This document shows, in pieces, positions 23,711 to 35,544 of a DNA stretch of 64,000 nucleotides; within the stretch, counting starts at the first letter, position 1; the number at the start of each line of letters is the position of its first letter. A program made the position numbers and the translations under genes. This DNA is from Posidonia oceanica. Its lineage: Eukaryota; Streptophyta; Magnoliopsida; Alismatales; Posidoniaceae. The notes beneath the pieces were generated by a model. The model made no database searches, had not been told where the DNA came from, and saw nothing but the letters and a program-made list of their open reading frames with translations. Location: the NCBI GenBank assembly GCA_037176725.1, contig JAZBRS010000054.1, forward strand, positions 12,852,001-12,916,000, read 5' to 3'.

Positions 23711-24222
23711 TCCTTAAGGTATTTGGCATATGTAGGGACCTGTTGGATTGCATCTAAGAGAGGAATATTTACCTTAACTTGCCTAAACACCTCTAATATC
23801 TTTTCCATTTGTGCAGATTCTTTTTTATTTTTGAGCCTATTAGGAAATGGAGCAATGGGTTTCTGTATAGGCTCAATAGATGACTCATTAAAGGACCCAT
23901 CATGTTTATTGGGTCCTTCAGAATTCTCAGGCTCCTCAGACTAGCCTGAGTGGGATTGAAATGGTGTAGTTGAGTCAGAAGGTGAGTCCTTCTGAATCTT
24001 AATAGCATGATCAGGCATGACAATATAGTTGTCTACCTGTTTTCCAGATCTTAATGCAATGACTGCATTAACCTGGTTGACCTGGTCATCATGAATCACA
24101 TGAACCTACTCTTGATTTGGATTTTGGGCTTGACCTCTAGGATTTGGTACAGGTTTGCTAAGAAAGGTTCCTTTCTCTCTTCCTCCTACCAATGTGGCTA
24201 GCTGACTCAATTGCATCTCAAT
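23711..24222 (-). other. Gag-to-protease linker of the Athila-type element, decayed
   Basis: Short minus-strand frames (23793-24023) are interrupted by stops. The sequence lies between the gag zinc knuckle and the protease, and no conserved motif is visible. Confidence 0.5.
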
Positions 24223-24790
24223 TCAAGATATGACTTGCGTATTAGCAACTATGCTAGTGTTCGTTTGAGAGTTGGCATTGAGAAGGGCCTCTACGCCTTT
24301 CTCCAGGGTACTCATTCTCCTCTCATTGTCATTAAATTCTAGAGGTGAGTTGGGTTGTGATTCTATATTATAGTTCTGTTGGACGGGTTGATTGGGCCTA
24401 AAATGATTTGAGTGCTGTTGTTGGCCTTGGGAGAAAGTAAAATTGTTGCTTCCGTGTTGAGGTTGCTGGTTCCAAGAAAAATTAGGATGATTCCTCCATC
24501 CTGGATTGTAGGTTGGGGCATATGGATCATTTCGGGGCCTAACAAAGGTTGCATTTAATTGTTCAGGTATAAAATTAGGTTGACCCATGACTGAAGGACA
24601 CTCCTCCATCACATGACCCACCATGTAACAACCTTTACACCAAGGAATCTGGTCGGGCACTTGGTTTACCTGGGTCTTCTCCTTCATCTCTAGAGCTTCT
24701 AATCTACGAGTTAGTGTGTTGTATTTAGCTTCAGTGGCTATAAAAGACTCTATTGAGTGAATATCACCTTTAGACAGCTCCTAACTTCCA
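24223..24790 (-). pseudogene. Athila-type gag, C-terminal part with zinc knuckle
   Basis: The minus strand encodes a degenerate CCHC knuckle in WCKGCYMVGHVMEECP (about 24600-24650) and the block YNPGWRNHPNFSW (about 24470-24510), which is highly characteristic of Athila-like gag proteins (family knowledge). A Gln/Asn-rich tract and a coiled-coil-like stretch follow. Just upstream, ATEAKYNTLTRRLEALEMKE-like sequence can be read. The N-terminal gag domain, normally several hundred residues, is not found to the right, so an internal deletion or heavy decay is inferred. Confidence 0.85.
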
Positions 24791-25700
24791 AGTTAAATTT
24801 CAAGATCCTTAGTTCAAAATTTCTCAAACCGAGTTAACCAGATCAGTGGAGGAAAGTGGGAGGCTCCCCATATGTTAGAAATGGACCTAATTAAATAACT
24901 ACTTTACATTTTAAGAGGTCAAGCCTCTTGAATCACTTTTCTTAGACACCACAAAGAATAAGAATTTTAAATCCAATTCACTCTAGATTTTACTTGTCCT
25001 ATTGAGCTCGAGTCCTAGGGGCCAATGTCTACTTGATTTTAATTGAGGTTTGGGTCAATGTTTAATGCTTTCTTTTGTTGTTTGAGGGCTAAGGAAGGAT
25101 GTTGAAATCCCCACCTTATATTGTGCTATAGGTTTTGCCCTTAGATACTTTGAAATGATATGCAACAAACAATTATGCTCAAACAAGTTGTTCTTTCTAC
25201 TAACTATATGCTCTAAAATGCTAGAAATCAAGTAGGAGAACACGTATCTTTTCCACCGGCAATCACCAAAATAAAATAACAAGAAATAAAAATTACTCTA
25301 AATGCAAACTATATGATGTATGTCCTAAAAGCAGGTTTTTATTTTATCATGGAATATTTTTAATTGGGTTCAAATTTATGTTCGATTTTTAAATTAGTGA
25401 TCAAGAAAAAACAGAAATCGAAACAATATATAAACCCTAAATCAAGATTCTAGATAAATCCAGAAATAACTGAAATTAAAAGATCTAGGAAATTAGCTAC
25501 TTGCGCCGAAAATGCAGATTGGCGCCTAGGAAGTGCTCTTGCTCCATGGGATTTCCTGAAAATGCCTTCTGGGTTCTTCTGATCTTTTGATAAATGTTCT
25601 TGTAAGATAAAAACAACGAAGTAAATTTTATTATTATTTTTAGATAAAAACGAAAGGAAAGGAAGAACTGACAATAAATCAATGATATAAAACCCTAATC
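24791..25700 (-). other. Athila leader / deleted gag N-terminus; no gene visible
   Basis: This region lies between the primer-binding site and the surviving gag. Frames at 25055-25282 and 25450-25755 have no recognisable motif. The expected gag N-terminal domain should lie here, so its absence indicates deletion. Confidence 0.5.
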
Positions 25701-25716
25701 TCCGGCAACGGCGCCA
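25701..25716 (-). promoter_or_regulatory. Primer-binding site of the Athila-type element
   Basis: The minus strand reads TGGCGCCGTTGCCGGA, six bases internal to the 5' LTR end. TGGCGCCGTTGCCGG is the tRNA-Asp-type site used by Athila elements (family knowledge). Confidence 0.9.
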
Positions 25717-25722
25717 AAAACT

Positions 25723-27026
25723 TGATGTGTAAATTTTATTTAACCACAAGTGCACGGTGTATTATGTAGCACAAAGGCAAATACGGGTCGATTCCACAGA
25801 GAAAAGGGTTCAAAACAAAAACTTATTATCAACTATTGAAGGAATGAAAGAAGGATTTGATGCTCCCAAAAGACTTGAACAAATAACTACTCAAACTTTG
25901 GAGAAAAATCAAATTAATTAAAACTAAAGTTTTTTAATCCATTTATGCAAAATACAGGTGCATGATTAAATCTACTCTCTGTCTCTCTTCATGATCTAAA
26001 TAGTTTAATTAAATGGTTTTTATCCTAACAAGCATAATCTATATGCAATGCACCATAGATTATCAAGTCCAAAATAAAATCACACAAATCAAACTAAATC
26101 GAATGATATACTTTAGAATTAAGATTATACACATGATCCTTAGTTATTCTTCCCTAAGCATAGATTAAAAAGATCTAATCAATACTAATTTATCAAAGTT
26201 TATCGACATAAAAGAGATTCATGCAATATACATATAGCCTAAGTAAACATAGCATTTAAGCATGAGAAAACACAAAGGAATTTAATCACAACATCTGAAA
26301 TTACATAAATTTCATCTAAACCCTAGATCTAGTAACTTAGCCAAGCATAATAATGAAAAACATTGAAATAAGAGACAAGGAAAGAGAAGAGCAAGACATA
26401 ATTGAGAGGAAAAAATAGGCCTTTATTAAGAAAACTAGATTACACCAGTCGAACTTGTACATCTCCGAAAATACAAGAGAGGAAAAGAGTCTAAACCTAA
26501 AGGGTGGAAGATGGTAAAGATCTACACAATGGGTCCTTTTATAGGCTTACAAAGATTTTATTATCTCGGAGACAAATCTGAATACAACCATTAAAATTAA
26601 TTTTCAAATATAAGATATTTCCAAGTGATTAATGTGATAGCCAAAGACTGTCAGCATTATCTTCATCGGGCGCTTGGGAGGCGTCGGATGCGCATTTGGG
26701 CACCTGGGAGGCGTCCGTGTCATCCTGAATCAGCTCTGACTTGGTCAATCTGTTAGCTTATATTTCTCTTAGTATTTAAGCACGTGAAAAACATGTACTT
26801 AATTTCTCTATGTATCTAGAAAATTCTTTTTTCTTCTCCTTTAAAATATCTTAACTGAATTTGAATTCTTTTTATCTTTTATTCTTTTCTCTTCCTTCTT
26901 TTTCTCAATTCTTTTCAGGTCCTCAGGTTCTTACAAAATTTACATAAAACACCTCGAGTAGCATTATTTATATACATTAATCAATAAATATGGGGAATAA
27001 AATATGTAATAATAATGTACTCATCA
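25723..27026 (-). repeat. 5' LTR of the Athila-type element
   Basis: It runs on the minus strand from TGATGAGTAC (27026) to CACATCA (25723). It aligns with 9852-11137 and retains a TATA box lost in the other copy. It is followed by the target duplication ggtta at 27027-27031. Confidence 0.9.
26536..26543 (-). promoter_or_regulatory. TATA box in the Athila 5' LTR
   Basis: The minus strand reads CCTATAAAAGGACCC, a consensus TATA box placed mid-LTR, as expected for the U3/R promoter. The corresponding stretch is missing from the 3' LTR. Confidence 0.65.
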
Positions 27027-28436
27027 GGTTAAAGACTTTGATTCTAAAAGAAAATCCTTGTGTTTTCTACTTTCATTGTTTTGCTCATCAACTTCAGTTG
27101 ATACTTGTAGCAGTTGCAGAAAATCATGTGGAAGTTGCTTCGTTCTTTAATATAATTTCCATGGTAATGAATTATTTTGAAGGTTCATACAAGCGTCGTG
27201 ATAGTCTTAGGGCTAAAGAAGTTGAAAGAGTGGCTAAAGAACTTGAATCTGAGGAAGCTAAAAGTGGCACAGGTAAAAATCAAGAACTTGGAGTCAAAAG
27301 AGCAAGTGAAACACGTTGGGGTTCACATTATACTGTTTTAGTAAATTTAACTCATATGTTTTCATCAGTTGTAAATGTTCTTCAAATCCTTAAAATTGAT
27401 GATAAAGATGCAAAGATAAAAGGACGAGCAAATGCCTATTTGAACCTTATGCAGACATTTAGTTTTGTGTTTATGTTGCACTTGATGAAAATAATTTTAG
27501 GAATTACATGTGATTTGTCAGATGCATTACAGAGAAATGATCAAGATATCATGAATACTATTAATTTATTGAAAGTTTCTCGAAGGCAGTTAAATTCCTT
27601 GAGAAATGATGACAATGAATGTGAGTCTTTGCTTTTAAAAGTATGTTCATTTTGTGAAAAGCACAATATAGAAGTTAAAAGTATGGACATGATTTTTCAA
27701 GAACCAGGGAGGCCACGACGTGATCAGGAAGAGAAGATGAATCTTCATCATTTTCGATTTGATATTTTCAACAATGTGATTGATTTGTTAATCAATGAGT
27801 TCAATGATCATTTTAGCAAGAGAAGCACAGAATTGCTTCTATGTGTTGCATGTCTTGATCCAAGTAACAATTTTGCCTCTTTTGATAAAGAGAAGTTAAT
27901 TAAACTTGCATAACTTTATCCTTCTAATTTCTGTAGCAAAGAATTTGATAGACTTGAAAATCAGCTTGATACATATATATTAGATGTCTGTAGTAATCCT
28001 AAATTTGCCAATGTGAAAGGTATTTCAGGAGTTGCTTAGAAACTTGTGGGATTGAAGATAGATCGTGTTTATTTTTTTATATATTGATTTTTGAAGTTAG
28101 CATTGCCTCTTCTCGTTATTACTGCTTCTGTGGAAAGAGTATTCTCTGCAATAAGTATTATAAAAAATCGCTTGCGTAATAGAATGGGAGATAGATTCAT
28201 AAATGATTGTTTAGTTGCTTACATTGAGCAGGACGTAGTTGATGAGATCGACAACAAGACCATCAAGGAGCGATTTCAGAGTATACGATCTCGTTGTGGA
28301 ACTTTATAATGTAAGTGTTACTTTTATTGTTATTTATAATTTTAATATAATGAATGTCTATTTGTTTAATAATTTTTTTTGTAGTCATTAGACTTTTATA
28401 TGACCCACCCTTGAAAATTTCCTAACTCCGCCATTG
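27027..28436 (+). pseudogene. hAT transposase pseudogene, 3' segment with dimerisation domain and right terminal repeat
   Basis: The interrupted hAT transposase resumes on the plus strand. It continues in an open frame to 27911 with FHCFAHQLQLIL, RASETRWGSHY, and the RRDQEEK and CLDPSNNFASF blocks. After stops near 27911 and 28037 the C-terminal hAT dimerisation domain appears (28094-28250): LALPLLVITASVERVFS and IKNRLRNRMGD. The frame ends at 28309. Past the coding part, AATTTCCTAACTCCGCCATTG (28416-28436) looks like the right terminal inverted repeat of this hAT group, followed by candidate duplication aaatcaat. The group resembles plant TTF-type zinc finger/hAT dimerisation proteins. It is inactive because of stops and the 17-kb insertion. 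Confidence 0.85.
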
Positions 28437-28989
28437 AAATCAATAAACATGATAAGTAACGGACCTATGGTTAATGCCAATGAGAAAGCAAGAAGAAGAA
28501 AAATTGAAACCTGTGAACCTGCTTATGGATTAAAATAATGTTATCCAGATTGTGATATGTCAAGAAAAGCCACCAGTTTGTGAAGCTCCATGTTTGTGAT
28601 ACATCGGTTCTCAAGCAGCAATATGAGGAGAAGTTTTAGAGTTGGAACACGAGAAGAAAGTGTTGCTGGTGAAGCACCATATATGCCTAATAATTTGTAC
28701 AACATTAATAAAATCAAAAGAGTGATGAAGCAGCCAAGCGATTGTAGGATGAGATTCAGAGAATAAAATCACTGAAGGTTCCGTCTTTTCGTAGAGAACA
28801 CTAAATTTAGGAGGATATTTCAAAGGTTTTCTCATTCTATCTTTTTTTAAAAACTTTTCTGGAACGACTGTTCATCTACCCATGCTTCAATGGGCAACTT
28901 GGCAATGAATTTGACGCCTAGGTAGATGTTGGCATTTACTTTGTCTTCTTTATGTCCATTTACTATGAGTTGGTGTTCTTGTGCACTTT
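28437..28989. other. Intergenic, nothing recognised
   Basis: AT-rich sequence between the hAT end and the duplicated MYB-associated segment. The minus-strand frame at 28611-28835 has no motif. Confidence 0.5.
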
Positions 28990-29606
28990 ACTTGGTATTC
29001 ACTTGGTCTTCTTTTTCTCCATGTTCCTGACATTTAAATCAGAGTTGGTTTTTTTTTTTTTTAAATCATGTTAATTTTTTTTCCTTTTCTTGTTAATGTA
29101 GGTGGAAGTTACAAAGCAATGACAATGATGAAGATAACCTAATGAGAGGGATGAGACACTTGAAGATGCACTTTAATGATTCGATATTCTTTTAAAGCCT
29201 TTTTGGGATAATTGAAGCTAGTGGATTAATTGCTTGATCGTTTTATTTGAAACAAAAAGAATTGTTAGAATGTTTGACATAGCTAAATGGATTGTCTGTT
29301 GTATTACTTTGGAGTTGGTTATGGATTAGTATAGATAGATATTCTAATCAATTCAAAGAATATTCACTGTAGATTAGCTTCAAAATTTTCATATTTGAAA
29401 ATAGCACTTTATGACTATACAAGTTACGTCAAAATCTAAGTAATGTCTAGAAATTATTTTTTAAAATTACTGTGACATTTTGTGACGATAATGTCTATCA
29501 ATAAAAGCAACATCTTGTACATATCTAAAGCATAAGTTGTGACGGCTATAAAGGATCATTATTTCATTTATTTACCATGACATACATCACAATGTTATAC
29601 TATGTT

Positions 29607-32600
29607 CGTAACATCCCGAACCTAACTACAATTTTTTTTTTTTTAGATTTACTCTAAGCAGATATTAAAAGCACAACTAACTGGAAATAATTAAATAATT
29701 CACTCACTAGAACCCTTGATGTGTGGCGATGTGACTTCTTTCTAAATACACTAACAGATCAGCAACTCCTACTCCTGCACCTGAAAAATACCAACAAAAC
29801 ACATGTGAGTGACCACAGAAATGCCACTCAGCACACACCCTACCTACATACACCACAACTCCGCTAACACAGCAGAGGAAAACAGGCGTAACTATGCCAA
29901 AAGCCATAGAACACTAGCATCACCCCTGCATGCTACAAAACTACACCACAATGCAACTCTACCATTTGCCCAGCAAGCAGTAAAATCCTTTTTAAACCAT
30001 GTATTTGAAAACATTTCCTTTCTTTCCTTTCAAAACCACTTGCATGCCTTTCAAAAACACAATGCACACTTGAAATGGCTACATTGGCCAGATCAAGTCC
30101 AAAACCACTCACACAGGAGTGCAACACAAAGTACAGAGCCTCAGCTCAAAAACCATGTAAAGCCATCTCATAGAGACTGGCTCAAAACTCAAGTCTCAAA
30201 ACCACAACTCTGCGCAGAAACAACCACAAGCTCGAGTGCCAAAACTCAAGTCACAAAACGCAATCCTGAGCAGAACCACCTTAAACTCAAGACTCAGAAA
30301 GCCGACGTAAAACACAAATCTCAAAGTCATAGCTATGTACAGAAAACACCACACCCGAGTCTCACCACTTGAGTCTCAAACCATAGCTATAAATAGGAGC
30401 AAAACACAGGCTCAAACACTAAAATCGGCACAAAACACAAGCCACAAGACCCCAAACCAACTCCAGCCACAAGTAGTCAAACCAGCACTGCACTGCCACG
30501 GATAGGTCGCAACCATCCGTTCCGAATTCCAACCTCCAAGAAGGACTTCTCAACCCCGTGTTATTGCTCGGCGCCAAGCAAACAACACCCCAGCCACACG
30601 CAGCCGCTAGGCTCTCGCCCTCACAGCGCACTGCACTACCACGGAAGAACCACCCCTTGCAAGAGTTCTCCGCCTCGGATCTGTGAGCCACGAACCCTCA
30701 AGGTTCTCTTTGGACCAGACACAGGGTACACCCTAACGGTGTCCTAACTACTTTGGTCACTAGACCACGAGCTACCTTAGGGACTCTTTCACCCCTGACC
30801 CGCACGGGTCACCTTGGGGACTCTTTCACCCCTGATCCGACCAGTACAGCAGCACGCTGGGGTTATAGGCAGTCACTAGGGGCCTTAGCCCTTTACCGTG
30901 CACTACCCTGCAACAAAAAACATCAGAAAACACTTTCCAAAATCTCTTTGTAAATTGTACAATTTTTTTTTCAAAATGCTTTGCAAAACCATCTCAAAAA
31001 ATCATTTTTATTGTACAAAAATCCAAAATAACACTTTAAGCATTAACAGGGTCCAGGTACACTCTCTTGGATCCGGCCTGGCCAATTCCAGGCGGCGGTT
31101 GCGCTTGGAAAATCATGCAGAAATCCCACGCAGCTAGTCCACACACCCAACCCGCGCAACAGTAAAAAAAACTCATATAAAAATCTGACAGAACACGGCG
31201 AACCCAAAAATCATCCGGTTGGGAACTCAAACCAGTTTCACCACATGCAACCATAAATTTCACAAAAATACCCAAAACGTAGGTATCTAAGTGCTCTACA
31301 ATATGGAACAAAAATTAAAGCATTTCGATAACCATAGCTCAAGTTATCAAAATCACAGCAATGAAGCTCAAACAGCCCAAACAGTGTGCTATCCACGAAA
31401 AATCCTCTGTAAAATCTCTAAAACATTCCATAAATTATAGAATCACTATCACACATCAAAATCAAGCTATTCTACACATTCCTCATAAATTTGCATGAAT
31501 TCATAAGGCAAAAGAGGGATAGGGTGCGTACCTCAAGGAGACACACATAGAGGACTCTCACCCAACAATCGACCCACTTGAACGTCAGCGATCTCCAACG
31601 CTGGAGCTTGAAACCATGGCTCTCCCATCTCCCACTAAGCATGCACATGCCACTCAACATCCAACAAGAACCAACAATCAAGAATCAAAACCACAAGATT
31701 AACTCCAAACTCGTGCTTGCAAAGGGAAAAAGAGAACCCACCAACAGAGGAGCCAAAAACTCACCTCCACGGCACAAACACAAAAGGGAGGCGGTTGTCG
31801 GCGATGACACTTCCTCCTCTCCACATGAGCGCACATGGCAACCTCCCACACGGCGACCACAGCAAAGAAAAACAACACAAATCAACATGCATGCCAAGAT
31901 TCGAGACAAAAATCGACATGCATGAAAGGGGAAAGAAAGTTGAACCCATCAATGGCCATTCGTGCAACTCACCTCCAAGCTCACACACAGGCCGGCGACA
32001 GTTGGAAACACCTCCTTCCCACGAGAGCAAGCACCACACAACTAAGAACTCTGCCCTCACACTCTCGCACTCTTGGCCAAGGAAGAAGCTCAGGTACAGG
32101 CTCCTCTCAACTCTCACACCCTCTCTCTCTCTCCACTCGTATGCTGGAAGAAAGAAAAATGAGAAACGGTGAAGGAAAAAGAGCACGCTAGCCCTTCTCC
32201 TTCTCGAACCTTCTCCTCCTTCTTCTGCCACCGACAGCCGTTCGAAGTATGATTGTAGTTGCATGGCTCTCTCATTTCTTCCTTTCTTTATTCAACTTTT
32301 TGTGCGAAAATTGCGCAAAGCCTCTCTTCCTTCCAATAAACTTCAAATCTCCCAAACAACTCCCAAAAATCACGCTAGAGAGTATAAACATCAATCTACT
32401 ATAATTGCTTCAATGATTAATTACAATTAGAAGCAATCAAACTCCAAACCATCAAACACATAAACACGGGAATTACATCCCCAAATCCAACCCAACAGAT
32501 AACTGAATTCTGATCTAACGGACCGTGTCGGTAATACGCGTCAGAATTACATACTGTCAACACGTGCCAGTAATCCGTGTCAATAATTTGCGTCAGATTA

Positions 32601-32659
32601 CCTTACTAATTACCTACACTGTGACTATCCACTAGGTTCAAAAAAACATAGATATTACA
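29607..32659 (-). mobile_element. Solo LTR (3.05 kb) inserted in copy A
   Basis: The insertion is bounded by atgtt duplications (29602-29606 and 32660-32664), and removal restores the sequence seen in copy B. Ends are CGTAACATCCCG (probably mutated TGTAAC) and GATATTACA. The internal order matches the reverse of 59489-62018: a TGTGAGTGACC block near 29805, a GCGCCAAGC-like block near 30570 and a CT-rich GC-rich block near 31700-32250. The minus orientation is therefore inferred. Frames at 29809-30372 and 31578-32264 are noncoding LTR sequence with no motif. Confidence 0.7.
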
Positions 32660-33370
32660 ATGTTAGTTTATAATGACATACATTATTGTCAAAATATGTG
32701 ACGTAATGTGACTATTTTAAATGTATGTTATATTTACTAATAGTGACGTTTTCTGATGTTATCATTTCACCTACCTTTTGTTACTGTTGTGACAGTAATA
32801 ATTTTACATTTTTATTATTGTGTATTGTGATTTTTTATATCTCATTTTTTCTTCAACTCTTTTCTTTTTATTCTTATATTATTTGAAGTTTGCTTCTATT
32901 TTTACTCTTCTACCTTAAATTAATTTTTTTTCTTATATTATTAATCTATAATTACTCTATGATATGTTAGTTTGATTCCTAACTATTCTTTTCTTTCCTT
33001 ATTTTGAATTTTAAATTTATTTTTACTAAAACTTGGTTAGGTAGATAAAAGTCCGTCTTAATATTTTGAAATTTCAAATTTATTTTTATAATTTTTTTTA
33101 AAATTTAATTGATTCAATTATATTTTCCTTTTTTAGAATTTTTGTTCTTTCCACGCATGGCGTGGGGTTTTTAGCTTGTTCTATCTAATGAACTAACTAA
33201 ACTTATTGCTAATTACATCTTGTTTCCTAATAAGCAAGAGAATATATACATAATAATCTTCTAAATGATCCACTAACTCATCTACAAAGAAGGTAGAATA
33301 TCTCATCCAAAAGTACATATTAATTTGATATTGAATATTCTGATGTATTTGAAACGATGTGGACATAATT

Positions 33371-34520
33371 TCAAATCCCAAGTCCACCAAGGATAATATC
33401 ATGTATGCTACACCTCTTCTTATTCGGATTTGCTTGACGTTGGAAATGCTTCTGGGCATGGCTTGCGATTTGAGTAGCAGTCTTGTTCGTCACGAATTCC
33501 CTTGAGATCTGTGCCCATTGTCCTTCACCGTATCGTTGTATCCCACTCAAGAACAAACTGTTGAAAGTATTCATTCAAGTGAAACAAATTAATATTAGCA
33601 TACGCAAAAATTATCCTGTGATCGTTAGAGTTTAGGTTTTAAAGTAGTTTAAATAATCACTTATATACATGCTAAAATGATTAAATTAAATTTGATAATT
33701 TCTAAGATATATATGTTATACTTACATGTGCTCTTCGGTTGTCCAATGAACTCTTTGCATTTCTTTGGTGACCTTCCTCTTCTTGGAATCTTGCTAATGA
33801 TCTAAAGAGTGATTGGCACCGCCGTCCTCGTAATTCAACTGTTGTTGAACTATTGCTTCTTCTTCTTCTTCTCGTTCTAATGATGAGGCAATGTATGCTT
33901 CAAGCTCCAACTCGTCAATCATGTCAAATGTAGGCAACACAATTGCAATGTACTCATTCATAGCCCATTGTTGTTCTTGATTTTCTTATTGTTCGATTGC
34001 TTCTCCTTTTTGCTGCAAAGAGGTGCCAAATGCTGCCAATTTCCACTTATCAGTCATATTGCACACTAGCTGTATAACTTCAGTGATCTCGTCCTTACCA
34101 CGTCGTCGTTGTTGTTTCTTGAATTCTTGATTCTGTTGCTCGTCCTTTGTGACATTCCTCTTCTTAGAATCTTGCAGATGACCTGAAGAAAGATTGGCAC
34201 CGCAGTTCTCGTAATTCATCGATTGTTGAACTATTGTTTCTTCTTCTTCTTGTTCTAATGATGAGGCAATGAATGCTTCAAGTTCCCACTCGTCCGTCAT
34301 GTCAAATGCAGCCAACACAACTGCAACATACTCATTCATTGCCCACTGTTGCTGTTGTTGTTCTTGATTTTCTTGTTGTTTGATTGCTCCTCCTTTTTGC
34401 TGCAAAGATGTGCCAAATGCTGTCAATTTCCACTCATCCGTCATGTTGGATACTGGCTGCATAACTTCAATGATCTCGTCCTTACCACGTTGTTGTTGTT
34501 GCACCTTGAATTCTTGATTT
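33371..34520 (-). pseudogene. MYB-related (SHAQKYF-class) transcription factor pseudogene, copy A
   Basis: Two exons can be drawn on the minus strand. Exon 1 (about 34520-33726) ends in RVHWTTEEH with a GTAAGT donor; exon 2 (33557-33371) follows an AG acceptor and reads LFLSGIQRYGEGQWAQI, then TQIASHAQKHF and IHDI, ending in a stop. Joined, they form one MYB/SANT repeat with the W-x-x-E-E-H start and SHAQK[YH]F motif of plant MYB-related proteins (family knowledge: nuclear DNA-binding regulators). Exon 1 upstream consists of two repeats of an acidic, Gln-rich module with MTDEWELEAF and GKDEI words. In-frame stops near 33986 and 33810 and no good ATG in frame make it a likely pseudogene. Confidence 0.7.
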
Positions 34521-34820
34521 TGTTGCTTGTCGATCTCTTGGTGGAAGCTCGTGAGACCTAACCTGCGTGTGATTGGGTGGTGGGAACCTTAGAACTTTCT
34601 CGGAGGTAGGTTGCAAGGGAGATGCCTGAGTCTCCAACCCAACAGTTGCCCGTATCCCAAGTGGAGTGAGAGTATTTATTACAAAGCCTTGATAAGTCTA
34701 TAACTACCTATCGGATCAACACTTTACTTATCCACATGGATTTCTTATTTTTTTTGCAAACTGCACCCGTTGGTTCACATGATTTCTTCTTTCTTAGTTT
34801 GAATTTAAAATTATATCAAG

Positions 34821-35544
34821 TTTTAATGTTCTTTTCGTATTCCTTCCTCCTCCCAAAATTTTCTACTTCTTCCCCTTCACCCCTTTCCACCACAACATGC
34901 AAACCACAACCGGAACCACCCTTCTTCTCCATTGTCCAACGACGTCGTGCCACCAGTTCGCCTCCTGCAAACCACCACCAAAATCATCACCAACTCCCCT
35001 TCGTACCCCTTCTTCCACCGTCGTCGTTGTCCCGCCTTTGGCACCTTCGTCTCTATCACGCCCTTCTCCTCCTCTTCCTCCGCTCCTCTTCCTCCTCCTC
35101 CTCTCCCAACCCTAGTCTCCTCCTCCCCCTCTCCTCTCGATTGGATAGGACGACGACAACGGCGTCCTCTGATGGATCCGTGCCCTGGATCTGCATGTTC
35201 TCAGCGCTCGATTCTCCTCTACTTCTCACCAGCGGTATTGAATGAGTGATTATTTAGCCATTTCTTACGTTGTGTTTCTTTGATGCGTCGGACTGAGAGT
35301 GTCATCGTCGTTGTTTATATTTGCAATTTGGGACTAGCAATCGTTGGACTGAGTGATTATATTTCCTTTCAACTGAAAAAGTCGATGATGGAAAACCTAC
35401 TGTGCCTTCAGTTGTCTTTTGTTATTCTTTCCTTGGTTGATAGAAAAGTTGAACTACTTGTGCTGTGGTGCCACATAATTACTGACCCCTTCCCTAATGC
35501 TTTCGTTATTGACCGGATTACAAGCCCGAGCTGGGTTTTCTTTA
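34821..35544 (+). other. Spacer between the duplicated copies, with a Pro/Ser-rich GC-rich patch
   Basis: Overlapping plus-strand frames at 34736-35249 are open because of C/T-rich low-complexity sequence, with no domain. A GT..AG intron toward 35640 could be imagined, making this a transcribed leader, but nothing confirms it. The minus-strand frame 34877-35059 is a shadow. Confidence 0.35.

Larger units (their letters stand above)
9852..27026 (-). mobile_element. Athila-type Ty3/gypsy LTR retrotransposon, near full length, with nested insertions
   Basis: Two LTRs (9852-11137 and 25723-27026) flank gag-pol and an env-like region read on the minus strand. The target duplication ggtta is present at 9847-9851 and 27027-27031. 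The primer-binding site TGGCGCCGTTGCCGG matches that of Athila elements (tRNA-Asp type, family knowledge). Order along the element is 5' LTR, PBS, gag, protease, RT, RNase H, integrase, env-like, 3' LTR. A solo LTR (14824-20701) splits the integrase, and a SINE (22974-23099) lies between protease and RT. Without these it is about 11.2 kb. The LTRs differ by several percent by eye, and every domain carries stops or deletions, so the element is old and inactive. Confidence 0.9.
28990..34820 (+). repeat. Duplicated segment, copy A (interrupted by the LTR at 29607-32659)
   Basis: From the phrase CTCCATGTTCCTGACAT (about 29016) to AATTTAAAATTATAT (about 34814) this matches 35545-39245 in the same orientation. 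Shared landmarks include GGTGGAAGTTACAAAGCAATGAC (29101 and 35641), GTGACTATTTTAAATGTA (32708 and 36187), the MYB exon and the closing CTTTACTTATCCACATGGATTT (34725 and 39189). Without the LTR it is about 2.8 kb. Whether the unit is a transposon carrying a MYB fragment or a segmental tandem duplication is open. Confidence 0.75.

Noticed and set aside
31578..32264. Overlapping frames of 115-167 codons on both strands
   Set aside because: Same LTR region type as 59556-60412, no domain, no splice context.
34877..35249. Pro/Ser-rich plus-strand frames as protein-coding gene
   Set aside because: Low complexity, no start context or domain; three overlapping frames are equally open.
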